Source of the DNA: UMGS1889 sp964540575
GTDB taxonomy: Bacteria > Bacillota > Clostridia > Oscillospirales > Ruminococcaceae
Reading direction: 5' to 3'
Length of the DNA: 39,641 bases
Assembly (NCBI GenBank): GCA_964540575.1
Contig: CAZINI010000026.1
Coordinates: forward strand, 1 to 39,641
Shown here: piece by piece, positions 23,394 through 32,627 of the stretch
How the letters are laid out: every line of letters starts with the position of its first letter
Numbering within the stretch: position 1 is the first letter of the stretch
Translations under genes and position numbers: made by a program
The notes under the pieces: model-generated
The model's database searches: none
Told to the model about the DNA's origin: nothing
What the model saw: the letters and a program-made list of their open reading frames with translations, nothing else

Positions 23394-23429
23394 AATTTAA
23401 CAATTCTCCTTTCTGAGATTTTTCGCGCG

Positions 23430-23669
23430 GTGTCCGTGGTCGGGTGTATATCGGTGACCGCCCCCTTAAGCGGGTCACCGTTTACACACGGACACGGGTG
23501 TACGTATATACCGTAGGTATATATGATGCTCGTCGTGTCAACACGACCACCATAAAACAATGATAATCGTGCCGTTTTTCGTGTCAACACGGTTATCATT
23601 AAATTATGATAGTCGTGTTAGTACGGGCATCATAATTTTTATGATAGTCGTGTCAACACGGGCACCATT
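23430..23669. repeat. Array of palindromic repeats between the primase-helicase and rusA
   Basis: Four units carry the core GTGTCAACAC or GTGTTAGTAC (23535-23544, 23581-23590, 23615-23624, 23650-23659), inside larger hairpins with ATGAT or AATGATAA arms facing ATCAT or TTATCATT arms. Left of them lie TATATACC/GGTATATA (23505-23523) and a long nested hairpin, GTGTCCGT/ACGGACAC around CGGTGACC/GGTCACCG (23430-23495). The last unit touches the primase stop. The 274-base gap has no gene. It may be a replication origin, an operator array or a processing site. Confidence 0.75.
23560..23656 (-). promoter_or_regulatory. Two promoter-like sequences inside the repeat array
   Basis: Reading leftward, TTGACA (23651-23656) is followed after 16 bases by TATGAT (23629-23634), and TTGACA (23582-23587) after 16 bases by TATCAT (23560-23565). 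In each case the -35 box is part of the palindromic core GTGTTGACAC, so a protein binding the palindrome would block the promoter. They would drive rusA and downstream genes. Confidence 0.5.
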
Positions 23670-25905
23670 AATTTTCGTTCTCCGTGTTATCGTTTTTGAC
23701 CACTTTACCGTTTGATTTATCTACAGAATACCCTGACTTTTTAGCCCAATCACGAACCGTATTGATAGGCTTTCCCAACAGAGTTGCAATTTCCTGCATA
23801 GTCGGAAACCCGTCAATACAAAGCGAATTATATGCATTCGTGAAGGCGTCTGTGATATTCTCACGGGTTTCTGCAGCCTTTTTCTTACGCTTATCTGTCG
23901 CTCTTTCCCAAGGCTTTTTATTATCTTCGAGTTTAAGATCTGCCAAAGCTCCGCTTTCATCGTGACGGTGTATCGGGTACTGAAACCAACAGCTGATAGG
24001 GGGAAAGCTTGCAAACTCTCGGAGCGTTCCTTCAATTCTCCAAGCTGTACGCTTTTCAATAATTGCTTTCCGCTCGTTAATCTCACCCATCATAAGGTCG
24101 AATGTTTGCGGTGGCAATAATTTATGTGCGTGCTCACGCATCTGAACAGCTGACAGTAAGTCGTCCTGAGAAACCTTATTTTTGAACTCAGGATCGAAGC
24201 GAGTGATCCATTCCAGGCATATATCACAGATAAGGCGATTGTCCTCCGCTTTGCGTATATCATCTGTGAGTTCCAGCTCTGTGAGGTCCAGAAGTGCATC
24301 AGGGTCACGGGCGAACACTCCCGAACCGGACGCTCTGTCCATTGATCTTTTGCCACCCTGGGAACCCTTGCTGTGATGGTGACAATATATTACCGCACAG
24401 CCTACCTCTGAGCACACCTTGTCAAACTGATTGCAGAAGTGAGCCATCTGGTCTGCAGAGTTTTCATCTCCCGTAATGACTTTGTATATCGGGTCGATTA
24501 CGATTGCTATATAGTTCTTCTTCTGTGCCCTTCGGATCAGCTTTGGTGCAAGCTTGTCCATCGGTACGGATTTTCCTCTGAGATTCCATATGTCAATATT
24601 TTGGATATGATTCGGAGCAAGTCCGAGAGCGGTATAAACGTCCTTAAAACGATGAAGACAGCTCGCACGGTCAAGCTCCAGATTGACATACATTACCTTT
24701 CCGCTGGCACAATTAAAGCCAAGCCAGGACGAACCTTCCGCTATGGCTGCACATAGTTCAATGAGTGCGTATGATTTTCCCGCCTTGGACGGACCCGCAA
24801 GCAGCATTTTATGTCCCTGTCTGAGTACGCCGTCAATAAGCGGGGGAGAGAGTTCGGGAAGATCGTCCCACTCTGCCGCAAGGCTTTCGGGATCTGGCAT
24901 ATCATCGTTAATGCTTTCAATCCAGTCCTGCCACTCAATGAAATTCTCTTTGCCGATATTCGTGTCGATTATGTACTGCTTTTTGCCGTTACGCTCAACG
25001 CCCGGCAAGCGGGAAAGCCTTGAAGGGTTGCGGTTCTGCTTGTCGATTTCAAGACCGTTGTTTTTGCATACGGTATATAGATAGTCAACTCTCTTGCGGT
25101 ACTCATCATAATTCGATGCGTCAACCTTAACGATAGCGTGTATGGATTTACCGCCTGAATAGACCATTATCGCCACAGGAAGCTCCAGCTCTCTGATGAT
25201 GGCATTCTGCTGTTCAAGCGTCATACAGTCCGATTCAACAAGTGCATATCGGAAATCGGTGACATTCTCATTTTTTACGCCTTTACCATCAAGAGGATTG
25301 AAACGGATCCATGCTCCCGCTGCGGGATTGTAATCTCCAAGGACCGCACCGACATCATCTCCGTGTTTGGTGAGTTCTGCGATAAGCTCTCCCGCCGTTC
25401 TGGTACAGGAGCCTTTGGTCGGGAGATATTTAATCTTTCCGTCCTCTTCCTTTTCCCAGGTTTCCGTGACATATCCGACGTTTTCGCTTGATTCAAACAG
25501 CGTTTCGAGGTATTTTATGATTTCTTGACCCGGGTGCCATTCGGAAGGTTCGGCAAGCTTCACGCCCTCGGACGGATTTACTATCATTCGATTTTCTTCG
25601 GTATTGATCTCACTATCCCAATCGAACACCGTGCCTCCGCTGTACGGCTGCCAGCCTTGGTCTTTTGCATACTGTATGATTGTCCCCGCTGTAACGGGAG
25701 AAGCGGAGCCGTTGAATGTTTCCCACTTCTTTTCGCAGTCGCCTGAGTGATAACGGGCAAAATCCTTTTTGCTCCAATTATCCCAATCATTGCAGGAATA
25801 GCCCTCATCTTTGAGTGCCATACCGACATTTACCCATTCCTGATAGTCAAGCATAGCGGGGTTTATATGCTCCAGTATTTCAAGTAAATTCAAATGTTCC
25901 ATCAT
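23668..25905 (-). CDS. Primase-helicase (PriCT_2, primase-like and RepA-like ATPase domains)
   Basis: A 745-residue replication protein. Residues about 10-86 match PriCT_2 (YQEWVNVGMALKDEGY, then WSKKDFARYH). Residues about 215-330 contain a primase-like part with YSGGKSIHAIVKVDA and RNPSRLSRLPG. The RecA-like helicase domain follows, with Walker A GPSKAGKSY and Walker B IAIVIDPIYK. The C-terminus has a helix-turn-helix (MQEIATLLGKPINTVRDWAK). It probably both primes and unwinds at the phage origin. Residues 94-101 repeat the FDWDSEIN motif of the DUF669 protein. GGAGG precedes ATG 25905, within the helicase gene. Confidence 0.88.
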   Translation of the reverse strand: MMEHLNLLEILEHINPAMLDYQEWVNVGMALKDEGYSCNDWDNWSKKDFARYHSGDCEKKWETFNGSASPVTAGTIIQYAKDQGWQPYSGGTVFDWDSEINTEENRMIVNPSEGVKLAEPSEWHPGQEIIKYLETLFESSENVGYVTETWEKEEDGKIKYLPTKGSCTRTAGELIAELTKHGDDVGAVLGDYNPAAGAWIRFNPLDGKGVKNENVTDFRYALVESDCMTLEQQNAIIRELELPVAIMVYSGGKSIHAIVKVDASNYDEYRKRVDYLYTVCKNNGLEIDKQNRNPSRLSRLPGVERNGKKQYIIDTNIGKENFIEWQDWIESINDDMPDPESLAAEWDDLPELSPPLIDGVLRQGHKMLLAGPSKAGKSYALIELCAAIAEGSSWLGFNCASGKVMYVNLELDRASCLHRFKDVYTALGLAPNHIQNIDIWNLRGKSVPMDKLAPKLIRRAQKKNYIAIVIDPIYKVITGDENSADQMAHFCNQFDKVCSEVGCAVIYCHHHSKGSQGGKRSMDRASGSGVFARDPDALLDLTELELTDDIRKAEDNRLICDICLEWITRFDPEFKNKVSQDDLLSAVQMREHAHKLLPPQTFDLMMGEINERKAIIEKRTAWRIEGTLREFASFPPISCWFQYPIHRHDESGALADLKLEDNKKPWERATDKRKKKAAETRENITDAFTNAYNSLCIDGFPTMQEIATLLGKPINTVRDWAKKSGYSVDKSNGKVVKNDNTENEN

Positions 25906-27508
25906 AGCCGCCTCCCGTTGGAATTTCGGGGATATAATCCGAAGGATTTATGCCGCCGGGCACTCTCCAGCCGTTTGCTGCAATCCTGCTGATAAGTTTT
26001 TTCGCAGCTTCAAACTGCCACGTCCCGACGTGTTTAAAGCCCATATTTTCAAGCAGTCTGATTTGTTTTGGTGTAGTCAGACCTTCTATTCTCCGCTTGT
26101 CCAGACGGTCAAGAATGAGTTTTGCCTTGCCTGCACTATCAATTTCATCAGGGAATATTCCGAGGGATTCAAGACGGGCTTTCTGCTTGTCTGTCGGTGC
26201 TTTACACTCCCAACCGAAGGCAGGCACATAGTTCGCAAGGTCGGCCGCCTGAATAGACATTTCATACTGCAAGGGATCAACAAGTGCTCTCTTTCGTTTC
26301 TTCATCTGAGCAAGCTTCTGAGCAAGAGCTTCTTCACGTTCTGCGACAACATCTTCCGATGCGGATTTTTCTGCCGCTTCTATGTCAACAGCGCAGCCCG
26401 CTTCATCGGCAAGCATCTCCGTCATTTTCTTAGCAACGGCTTCATCTGTACAAATTAGGTGAGCAGGTCGGCAAAGCTCGTGACGCTCGGTATGCCACAA
26501 GAAATCAAGCAACAGCAGTTCTTTTTTTCCCGGTGCAAGGCGTGTTCCCCTGCCTACCATCTGGCAGTACAGTCCACGGACTTTTGTCGGGCGAAGAACA
26601 ATTATGCAGTCAACCGAAGGACAGTCCCAGCCCTCGGTGAGGAGCATTGAATTACAGAGGACATTGTATTTACCGTCCTCATAGTCTTTGAGAATCTCAG
26701 CTCTGTCCGGGCTGTTGCCGTTGACCTCTGCGGCACGGAATCCCTTGCTGTTCAGAATATCTCTGAATTTCTGCGAGGTTTTTACAAGGGGAAGGAATAC
26801 GACTGTTTTCCTGTCTGAGCAATAGTGTATCATTTCATCTGCTATCTGATAGAGATACGGATCGAGAGCCGTGTCAATGTCAGACGCTTTGAAATCTCCC
26901 GCTTGTGTGGAAACTCCTGTCAGGTCAAGGTCGAGGGGGATTGTCACGGCTTTGATAGGGGAGAGATAGCCTTCTTTAATAGCTCTGGGAAGAGTGTATT
27001 CATATGCAAGGCTGTCGAATACCTGACCGAGATTCTTCATATCGCCACGATCAGGCGTAGCAGTTACTCCTAGGACATTCGCATAGGGGAAATAATTGAG
27101 GATAATTTGATAGCTGTCAGAAATACAATGATGTGCTTCGTCGATAATAATAGTATCAAAGAAACTATGGTCGAAGCCTGCCAAACGTTTCTCCCGCATA
27201 AGCGTTTGAACCGATCCGACGACTATTCGATACCAACTGCCGATACAGCTTTCCTCTGCTTTTTCGGTCGCACATAAAAGACCGGTAGATTTATGGATTT
27301 TATCAGCGGCTTGTTCTAGAAGCTCTGCTCTATGTGCAAGAATTAGAACTCTTTTTCCTCTTGCAACACATTCTTCTGCGATTTTTGCAAACACTATTGT
27401 TTTTCCGCAGCCTGTCGGAAGAACGAGAAGTGTTTTGCTGTTTCCGCTGTCCCACTCATTCAGGACAGCGGACATAGCTTCTTGCTGATAGGGTCTAAGC
27501 TCCACCAT
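25880..27508 (-). CDS. SF2 DEAD/DEAH-box helicase
   Basis: A 542-residue superfamily 2 helicase. Motif I is LPTGCGKT (30-37), motif II DEAH (123-126), motif III GVTATPDR and motif VI QMVGRGTRLAPGKKE. The C-terminal 150 residues resemble the Rad25/XPB-like tail of phage helicases (LRLLENMGFKHVGTW style). It probably unwinds DNA in phage replication or recombination. It is joined to the DUF669 gene by TAATG and overlaps the primase gene by 26 bases. Confidence 0.92.
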   Translation of the reverse strand: MVELRPYQQEAMSAVLNEWDSGNSKTLLVLPTGCGKTIVFAKIAEECVARGKRVLILAHRAELLEQAADKIHKSTGLLCATEKAEESCIGSWYRIVVGSVQTLMREKRLAGFDHSFFDTIIIDEAHHCISDSYQIILNYFPYANVLGVTATPDRGDMKNLGQVFDSLAYEYTLPRAIKEGYLSPIKAVTIPLDLDLTGVSTQAGDFKASDIDTALDPYLYQIADEMIHYCSDRKTVVFLPLVKTSQKFRDILNSKGFRAAEVNGNSPDRAEILKDYEDGKYNVLCNSMLLTEGWDCPSVDCIIVLRPTKVRGLYCQMVGRGTRLAPGKKELLLLDFLWHTERHELCRPAHLICTDEAVAKKMTEMLADEAGCAVDIEAAEKSASEDVVAEREEALAQKLAQMKKRKRALVDPLQYEMSIQAADLANYVPAFGWECKAPTDKQKARLESLGIFPDEIDSAGKAKLILDRLDKRRIEGLTTPKQIRLLENMGFKHVGTWQFEAAKKLISRIAANGWRVPGGINPSDYIPEIPTGGGYDGTFEFT

Positions 27509-28023
27509 TAAAACTTGCCTGCCTGCCAGCTGCCTGTCTGAGGTGCACTGTACTGTGCGGGCTGCTGATATACAGGCTGAGCAGCAGGCACTATTGTCTG
27601 AACGTCATCGTCATAGGCATAAAATTTTTTGATTTTGTTGGATTTGCCTTCTGTGCCGTCCTTTTTCTTGTATGGATCAATGTAAACATGACAGCGTCCC
27701 TTCTGCCCGGGAAGTCCCGACCAGTTCATACGCAGCGGTTCTCCGTGCTTTTTCATTCCAACTGACAGAAACAGAGCGGAAAGTTTCCATTCCAGAGCGG
27801 AGCAGAGAAGGAAATTCTCTATTACAGAGATCTTGCCTTCTGCTCCCCAAATGGTGAATGTTACGATAGCCTTCTTGCAAGCGGGGAGCTTGTCCGAACC
27901 GTCAAACGTTCCTCTCTCGAACTTTTCAACGGTAAACTCATAATCTCCTTCGGGAAGCAGGATATAATCAGAGCTTTCATTGTTGATCTCGCTATCCCAA
28001 TCAAATGTATAGTTACTATCCAT
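27508..28023 (-). CDS. DUF669-family protein, probable ssDNA-binding
   Basis: A 171-residue protein of the DUF669 family, encoded with Sak4-like ATPases and helicases in many Firmicute phages and thought to act as single-strand DNA-binding protein. It has the core LPEGDYEFTVEKFERG and a disordered Gln/Pro-rich C-terminus (PVYQQPAQYSAPQTG). The N-terminal FDWDSEIN (7-14) is shared with the primase-helicase. GGAGGG precedes ATG 28023. Confidence 0.83.
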   Translation of the reverse strand: MDSNYTFDWDSEINNESSDYILLPEGDYEFTVEKFERGTFDGSDKLPACKKAIVTFTIWGAEGKISVIENFLLCSALEWKLSALFLSVGMKKHGEPLRMNWSGLPGQKGRCHVYIDPYKKKDGTEGKSNKIKKFYAYDDDVQTIVPAAQPVYQQPAQYSAPQTGSWQAGKF

Positions 28024-28038
28024 AGTTGTTTGCCCTCC

Positions 28039-29163
28039 TTAAAACGGTACTTTCTTGTTTTCTGCAATAAGTGCATAAACCTGTGTCCAGGCTGCTATCA
28101 GTACGCCATTGATAAATTCAGGCGGATACTGAGAAATCGGCATACGCTCCGGGAAATAGCCCTTCATTGCGACTGCTACCCGAATATCCTCTTCGGAAAC
28201 ATTGTTTGTCCGCATCAGATCCTGTAATGCCTGGGGAATATCAGTAGGAATATTCGGTTCGCAAGTTACTTCCTCACAGTTTGATAAATCAAATGCTGGG
28301 GTTGTTTCGGACTGAGCGGTAACGTCAGACAGCGGAGCACTCTGAGCAGGAGCTGTCGGAGCAACAGGGACACTCGTTATATTGATGGAATCAGATGAAG
28401 GAGCAGGCTCATTGTTTGCGGCAGTATGCTCGATAACGTGTGCTATCTGAGCATAATCAAGCGGAAGCTTGGGCGGCAGTCCTGCTCTGTTCTTTGCGTC
28501 CCAGCAAGGGTGATGTGTGGTGTACATTACACGCTGACCGCCCTGAGCTTTGAACTTCTTGCCGTCCTTATCGGTCGCAACAGCATATGTTTCATAGTTG
28601 CAGAAGAGGATCATGTCCGCCCACTCTTTTACAAGGGGAGCTGTCTGAGAACTTGTTTTCTTTCCCAGCTTTAACTCATAGCGGTCATATGAGCCTGCTT
28701 CATCGGGCTGTTCAAACTTTTTCAGATGGGAATGGCAATTGAGCACGACATTGCATATATCCTTGTCAATAAGCTCCTGAAGGAGGTTCAGAAAACGTCC
28801 TATTGCTTCAAACACATAGACATACCCGTTGCCATATCCGAAATCCTCAATACCCTTTTTGCCATGAGTACTCAGTACATCTTCGACACAAAGTCTTTCC
28901 GCCCAGTCCATGGTATCAATAACAAGGGTGTCGCAAACCTGAGGATTATTCTTAACGAACTCTATGTAATTGAGAAGCATGCTCCAAGATGTAGGCTTAT
29001 CCTCAAAACGATTTACATTAAGATTCCCCGTGCTGCCCTCAGTATCAATAAAAAGGGGATTAGGAAAATTTGCGGCAAGGGTTGACTTGCCAACACCCTC
29101 GGGACCATAGATTACGACCTTCTGCCTCTTGCGGACTATTCCGCCTGAAATTCTCACATTCAT
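28039..29163 (-). CDS. AAA_24 ATPase, Sak4-like recombination protein
   Basis: A 374-residue RecA-like ATPase. Walker A is GPEGVGKST (20-28), Walker B is TLVIDTMDW, followed by LNCHSHLKKFEQPDE. Proteins of this family (phage nucleotide-binding, Sak4 type) promote single-strand annealing or strand exchange together with a DUF669-like protein. The C-terminal 120 residues are Ala/Pro/Thr-rich and probably unstructured, ending in a helical domain. ATG 29163 is chosen for GGAG 8 bases upstream; the longer start at 29184 is unlikely. Confidence 0.88.
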   Translation of the reverse strand: MNVRISGGIVRKRQKVVIYGPEGVGKSTLAANFPNPLFIDTEGSTGNLNVNRFEDKPTSWSMLLNYIEFVKNNPQVCDTLVIDTMDWAERLCVEDVLSTHGKKGIEDFGYGNGYVYVFEAIGRFLNLLQELIDKDICNVVLNCHSHLKKFEQPDEAGSYDRYELKLGKKTSSQTAPLVKEWADMILFCNYETYAVATDKDGKKFKAQGGQRVMYTTHHPCWDAKNRAGLPPKLPLDYAQIAHVIEHTAANNEPAPSSDSINITSVPVAPTAPAQSAPLSDVTAQSETTPAFDLSNCEEVTCEPNIPTDIPQALQDLMRTNNVSEEDIRVAVAMKGYFPERMPISQYPPEFINGVLIAAWTQVYALIAENKKVPF

Positions 29164-29176
29164 AATAGATTCTCCT

Positions 29177-29416
29177 TTATACAACCAGATTTATTATATC
29201 GGAAACATTGACCCTCGTTCCGTCATATTTTTCAACCATAGAATTTTCAAGTGCATAGTCAATAAGCTCATTGAAAATGTCCTGAGCAGGCTTGTTTGTA
29301 GCACTTTTAAGTGCAAGGATTTTTACATAGGAGCTGTTTGAAATTTTGCAGTTGGTAAAGCCGTCCTCGGGGAACTCTCTTGAAGTGCTTTTGAATATCA
29401 GCTTTTCGTCTGTCAT
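29177..29416 (-). CDS. Small phage protein, unknown
   Basis: A 79-residue protein beginning MTDEKLIFKSTSREF, translationally coupled to the SbcC-like gene by TGATG. The helix ATNKPAQDIFNELIDYALEN suggests a small alpha/beta fold. It is always between the two ATPase genes here, so a role in recombination is likely but unproven. Confidence 0.68.
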   Translation of the reverse strand: MTDEKLIFKSTSREFPEDGFTNCKISNSSYVKILALKSATNKPAQDIFNELIDYALENSMVEKYDGTRVNVSDIINLVV

Positions 29417-30714
29417 CAGAACGTACCTGCCTTCCATGTCTTATTTGTTGTAGTAGTTTCGCTGACGGTCTGTTCTTCGGATTTAACATATCCGTCCTCG
29501 ATTATTATACTGCATTCGCTGCCTGTGGAAACTCGTGTTGCAATTGCCTGTAAACCTTCGGCTTCAAGCCATTCGCCGAACTCATTTAGAGTATCAATAT
29601 CCATTTGTTCAAGCTTATCCATCAGGACAAAACCACATTCGGGATTAAGCTTGCGGACGATAGCAGCGGCAACTCTGAGCTGTTCAGAACCGCTCATGCA
29701 GTCCCATTTCTGCCCCTTATAGGTCAGTTCGCCGTTTTCAACAGACAGTCCCGGTAAGGGCAGTTCGGCATTATCGAGGAGCTTTCGCCTTGCTGTGCGT
29801 ATATCTTCAATCTCAGATGTGAGAGAATCATATTCGTCCTTGTAATGCTTGGCTTCGATCTCGGCTTTTTCCTTGTCGAGGTTGCTTCGGATTTTAATGT
29901 TTACAGCTTCAATGTTGCGGATATTGTTTTCAAGCTCGTCTGTGCTTTCATCGTAAAGTTCTGCCGCCGACAACTCAGCTATCCTCAAATCCTCGGCAAT
30001 ATCGGACTGCTGTTTCTCCAACTCTGCGAGCTGAGAGCGGAGCATTTCGATTCTGCTTGTAATATTTGAATATGTTGCTCTGAGCTGTTCTGCTCGGTCC
30101 CGTTTACGCTGATTTTCACCGTTTCGGGCAAGGATCTCCTGCTGCTGACTGATAAGCTCTGAAACAGATACAGGCTCTTTGGGAATACCTTCATATTCGG
30201 GAAGCTCGGCAGCGTATTTGGCTTTCTGCTCGGCAATACGTCCGATTTCAAGCCTGCGGTTATACAGCTTGTTCTCCTCATTGTCAAGCTCATACAGCTT
30301 GTCACCTACACCGATTATCTGCAAAAGAACGTTTGCTTTCTCTTTCGAGGAGGATTCCATAAACTTTGGGAGATCCAGTGCAAAAGTGCTTATGAAAGCG
30401 TTCAGGAGCTGTTGCCCTGCCCGTTTTCCGCTTGCATCGGTAACTTTGAGGTCGCTGTTTTTTCCGCACCGCTCAACAACAATACCGTTGCTGAGTTTAA
30501 CTTTCAGATGCGGGGGAACGGCAGAACCGTTTCGAACAGCGTCCGAGGGACGGAACTTTTCACCGCCGAGAGCCCAAGCGATGGCATCAAGCACCGATGT
30601 TTTGCCCTGATTATTCTTACCGCCTACGATAGTAAGACCATTTTCAGCGGGAGCAAGCTTCACCGCTCTTATACGTTTGACATCATCGAGTTCAAGACTG
30701 TTTATTTTAATCAT
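29416..30714 (-). CDS. SbcC/RecN-like AAA ATPase
   Basis: A 432-residue SMC-family ATPase. The N-terminal Walker A is GKNNQGKT (32-39). A coiled coil spans about 140-300 (KRDRAEQLRATYSNI, then LAELEKQQSDIAEDL), and the C-terminal half carries the signature MSGSEQLRVAAAIV and Walker B VLMDKLEQMD. Such phage proteins work with nucleases or recombinases in DNA end processing. ATG 30714 is preferred, with AAGGAG upstream; the GTG at 30726 is too close to that site. Confidence 0.87.
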   Translation of the reverse strand: MIKINSLELDDVKRIRAVKLAPAENGLTIVGGKNNQGKTSVLDAIAWALGGEKFRPSDAVRNGSAVPPHLKVKLSNGIVVERCGKNSDLKVTDASGKRAGQQLLNAFISTFALDLPKFMESSSKEKANVLLQIIGVGDKLYELDNEENKLYNRRLEIGRIAEQKAKYAAELPEYEGIPKEPVSVSELISQQQEILARNGENQRKRDRAEQLRATYSNITSRIEMLRSQLAELEKQQSDIAEDLRIAELSAAELYDESTDELENNIRNIEAVNIKIRSNLDKEKAEIEAKHYKDEYDSLTSEIEDIRTARRKLLDNAELPLPGLSVENGELTYKGQKWDCMSGSEQLRVAAAIVRKLNPECGFVLMDKLEQMDIDTLNEFGEWLEAEGLQAIATRVSTGSECSIIIEDGYVKSEEQTVSETTTTNKTWKAGTF

Positions 30715-30729
30715 CTGTATATTCACTCC

Positions 30730-32505
30730 TTAAAGTTTGATTAATTTTGCACTGTTGACAGCATTTACTATGTAGAGATTTCCGCTGCTTTTCACAATGT
30801 CCTGCAGCTGTACGTATTCGTCAAGAGTGAGCCTAACAATAAAATTCTTAACGTCATTATCGGAAAGGCGTTCAATTTTCTCCTTCAGTTCGGAGATCTC
30901 CTTGTCCTTTTCGGCAAGAGCTTCTTCATCGGGCTGGACTGCAACCTCAACGGGACGGCTTTCAAGCTCTTTAATCCGCCTTTTGAGGTCTACTATTTCG
31001 ACCTCATGCTGTGTTTCGCGATCTGCCATCGCTGCATATTCTCTGTCTGCTTCATCGGCTTCACGGTCGAGCTCTTTAATCTTTGCTTCTGCTTCTGAAA
31101 GTTTTCGTTCTGCGTTATCCGCACGGGTTAATGCTGTGTTTCTGTCGGTTCGAAGCTGTTGGTTCTCCTTATTTGTTTCGGAATTTTTCTTGATCCAGAA
31201 CTCCTTTTTCTCTTCCGCTTCTTCCAGCCGCTTTTTCAGCTTTTGATATTCGGCATTGCTAGTTATATCTCCGTCCAGCACCTTGTCCACAAGTTCGGAG
31301 GGAGCATCGGGTTTGCTTATCTCATAGGAGAGAGTAAGTGGTAAAGCCTCAAAGACTTCTGCACGTTCTCCAATTGTTGGAGAACTAGAAAATTCAAAAC
31401 GTTTGATAAGATTGTAGACGGTCTGCCGCTTGAAGCCCATAGCCGTGTACCATTGCTCGAATGTCCCCGAGGAATGGTTAGCAAGCAGATCCTGCGCTTC
31501 CTTGAATTTTGCACCCAGGAGCGTGAAATACCCTGCGGTTTCTGTTCGGATAACTGTTTCACAGTTTCTCAGACTTGTGGCTGTGTCGGTATCGAGTACG
31601 GAATAGTCAAATGCGGTCGGTTCGCTTTGAACTGGGGCGGGAGGTTCAACAGGCTTGTCCTGCACAGCTTCCGGATGATCGCAGAAGGGGCACCATATTT
31701 GATTATAACAATGTGTTGTAAGAAAATGCTTTATCTTGTCTTCCTCAAAAAAGCTCTCCTTGTGCATTGCACATTCAAATTCTATAACACCGAAGCCCTT
31801 GTTGTTCAGCGTTTTCCCTTTGAGCCAATGAGGGCAATCCATTTTCTTTTCATCAACAGAAGAAATGAACTTTTCAAGCTCCTCCTTGGTTCGATTGAAT
31901 TCCTCGTCGCTCTGCTCAGTTTCCTCGTGTTCCGGTTCAACAGCCTTCCAACCCTCGGGAACGGAATCAACTATTTCGTGCCATTCTTCATTCGCTGGGA
32001 TATTCCAGCAATTTTCGCAGTTATTAGGGCAAGCCTTGTGATTAACTTCCTTTGCCCCCTTGAAAAAATCTCCGGGACAGTAGTCATCGTATAGTACATC
32101 ACAATTCACATTGGGGTAATGCTCTTTGAAAATCTCTAAATAGGTTTTCGTTTCTGTCGGTGAGGATTTTTCCGCATTCGGTTTTTCCTCTTCTCCGAAA
32201 ATCTCCGAAGGATTATCTCGTATAAATTTCGCAACCTGCGACCACGAAAGCGTTATGGACGTATCACCGTCGTTGCCGACTTCTCTGTTAAGATTGATTT
32301 TCATGCCCTTAGAAGGTGTATTTAAATACCTAACGCCGTTTGCGCTTCTACCATTATAACCGTATTGCTCTTTTAGATAGTCACGAAGGGGAGCAGGAGA
32401 AGCGCCCTCTGAGTTGGAGCGTGCTATTGTGTCATTACCGCACATCAATTTCACAGCTGCAACAATGTCGCCGTGAAATTGTGTCATGCTTGCATCATAT
32501 TTCAT
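30730..32505 (-). CDS. Multidomain phage protein with DUF3102-like region and coiled coil
   Basis: A 591-residue protein. Residues 1-110 are a basic domain of unknown fold. About 150-280 contain Cys/His clusters (CPNNCENCW, CPHW, CPFCDHPE) that could bind zinc. About 320-370 resemble DUF3102 (YFTLLGAKFKEAQDLL, then TFEQWYTAMGFKRQTVYNLI), a putative DNA-binding region. Residues 410-560 are a long coiled coil. AGGAGG precedes ATG 32505. It begins the replication block; a role in DNA binding or partition is plausible. Confidence 0.75.
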   Translation of the reverse strand: MKYDASMTQFHGDIVAAVKLMCGNDTIARSNSEGASPAPLRDYLKEQYGYNGRSANGVRYLNTPSKGMKINLNREVGNDGDTSITLSWSQVAKFIRDNPSEIFGEEEKPNAEKSSPTETKTYLEIFKEHYPNVNCDVLYDDYCPGDFFKGAKEVNHKACPNNCENCWNIPANEEWHEIVDSVPEGWKAVEPEHEETEQSDEEFNRTKEELEKFISSVDEKKMDCPHWLKGKTLNNKGFGVIEFECAMHKESFFEEDKIKHFLTTHCYNQIWCPFCDHPEAVQDKPVEPPAPVQSEPTAFDYSVLDTDTATSLRNCETVIRTETAGYFTLLGAKFKEAQDLLANHSSGTFEQWYTAMGFKRQTVYNLIKRFEFSSSPTIGERAEVFEALPLTLSYEISKPDAPSELVDKVLDGDITSNAEYQKLKKRLEEAEEKKEFWIKKNSETNKENQQLRTDRNTALTRADNAERKLSEAEAKIKELDREADEADREYAAMADRETQHEVEIVDLKRRIKELESRPVEVAVQPDEEALAEKDKEISELKEKIERLSDNDVKNFIVRLTLDEYVQLQDIVKSSGNLYIVNAVNSAKLIKL

Positions 32506-32523
32506 AATCTATATGTCCTCCTA

Positions 32524-32627
32524 TTGACATTTGTAAATAATCGTGTTAAAATAATCTTGTGATTTTCTGTGGGGTTTCCACACTTCTTTTGCCTGTTCCG
32601 TTCTCAGCGGTGCAGGCTTATTTTTTG
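32524..32627 (+). ncRNA. Candidate antisense small RNA with its own promoter and terminator
   Basis: On the + strand TTGACA (32524-32529), a 17-base spacer and TAAAAT (32547-32552) predict a start near 32559. A hairpin, TGTGG/CCACA (32568-32582), follows. Then comes GCCTG-CCG/CGG-CAGGC (32591-32617) with TTATTTTTT, a good intrinsic terminator. The RNA of about 65 bases has no ORF and lies opposite the early operon, its terminator overlapping the last codons of the small membrane protein gene. The region (32506-32617) has no other gene. Confidence 0.5.

Noticed and set aside
23523..23669. CRISPR array
   Set aside because: Only four unequal palindromic units, with spacing of 34-46 bases and no cas genes; they look like protein-binding sites.
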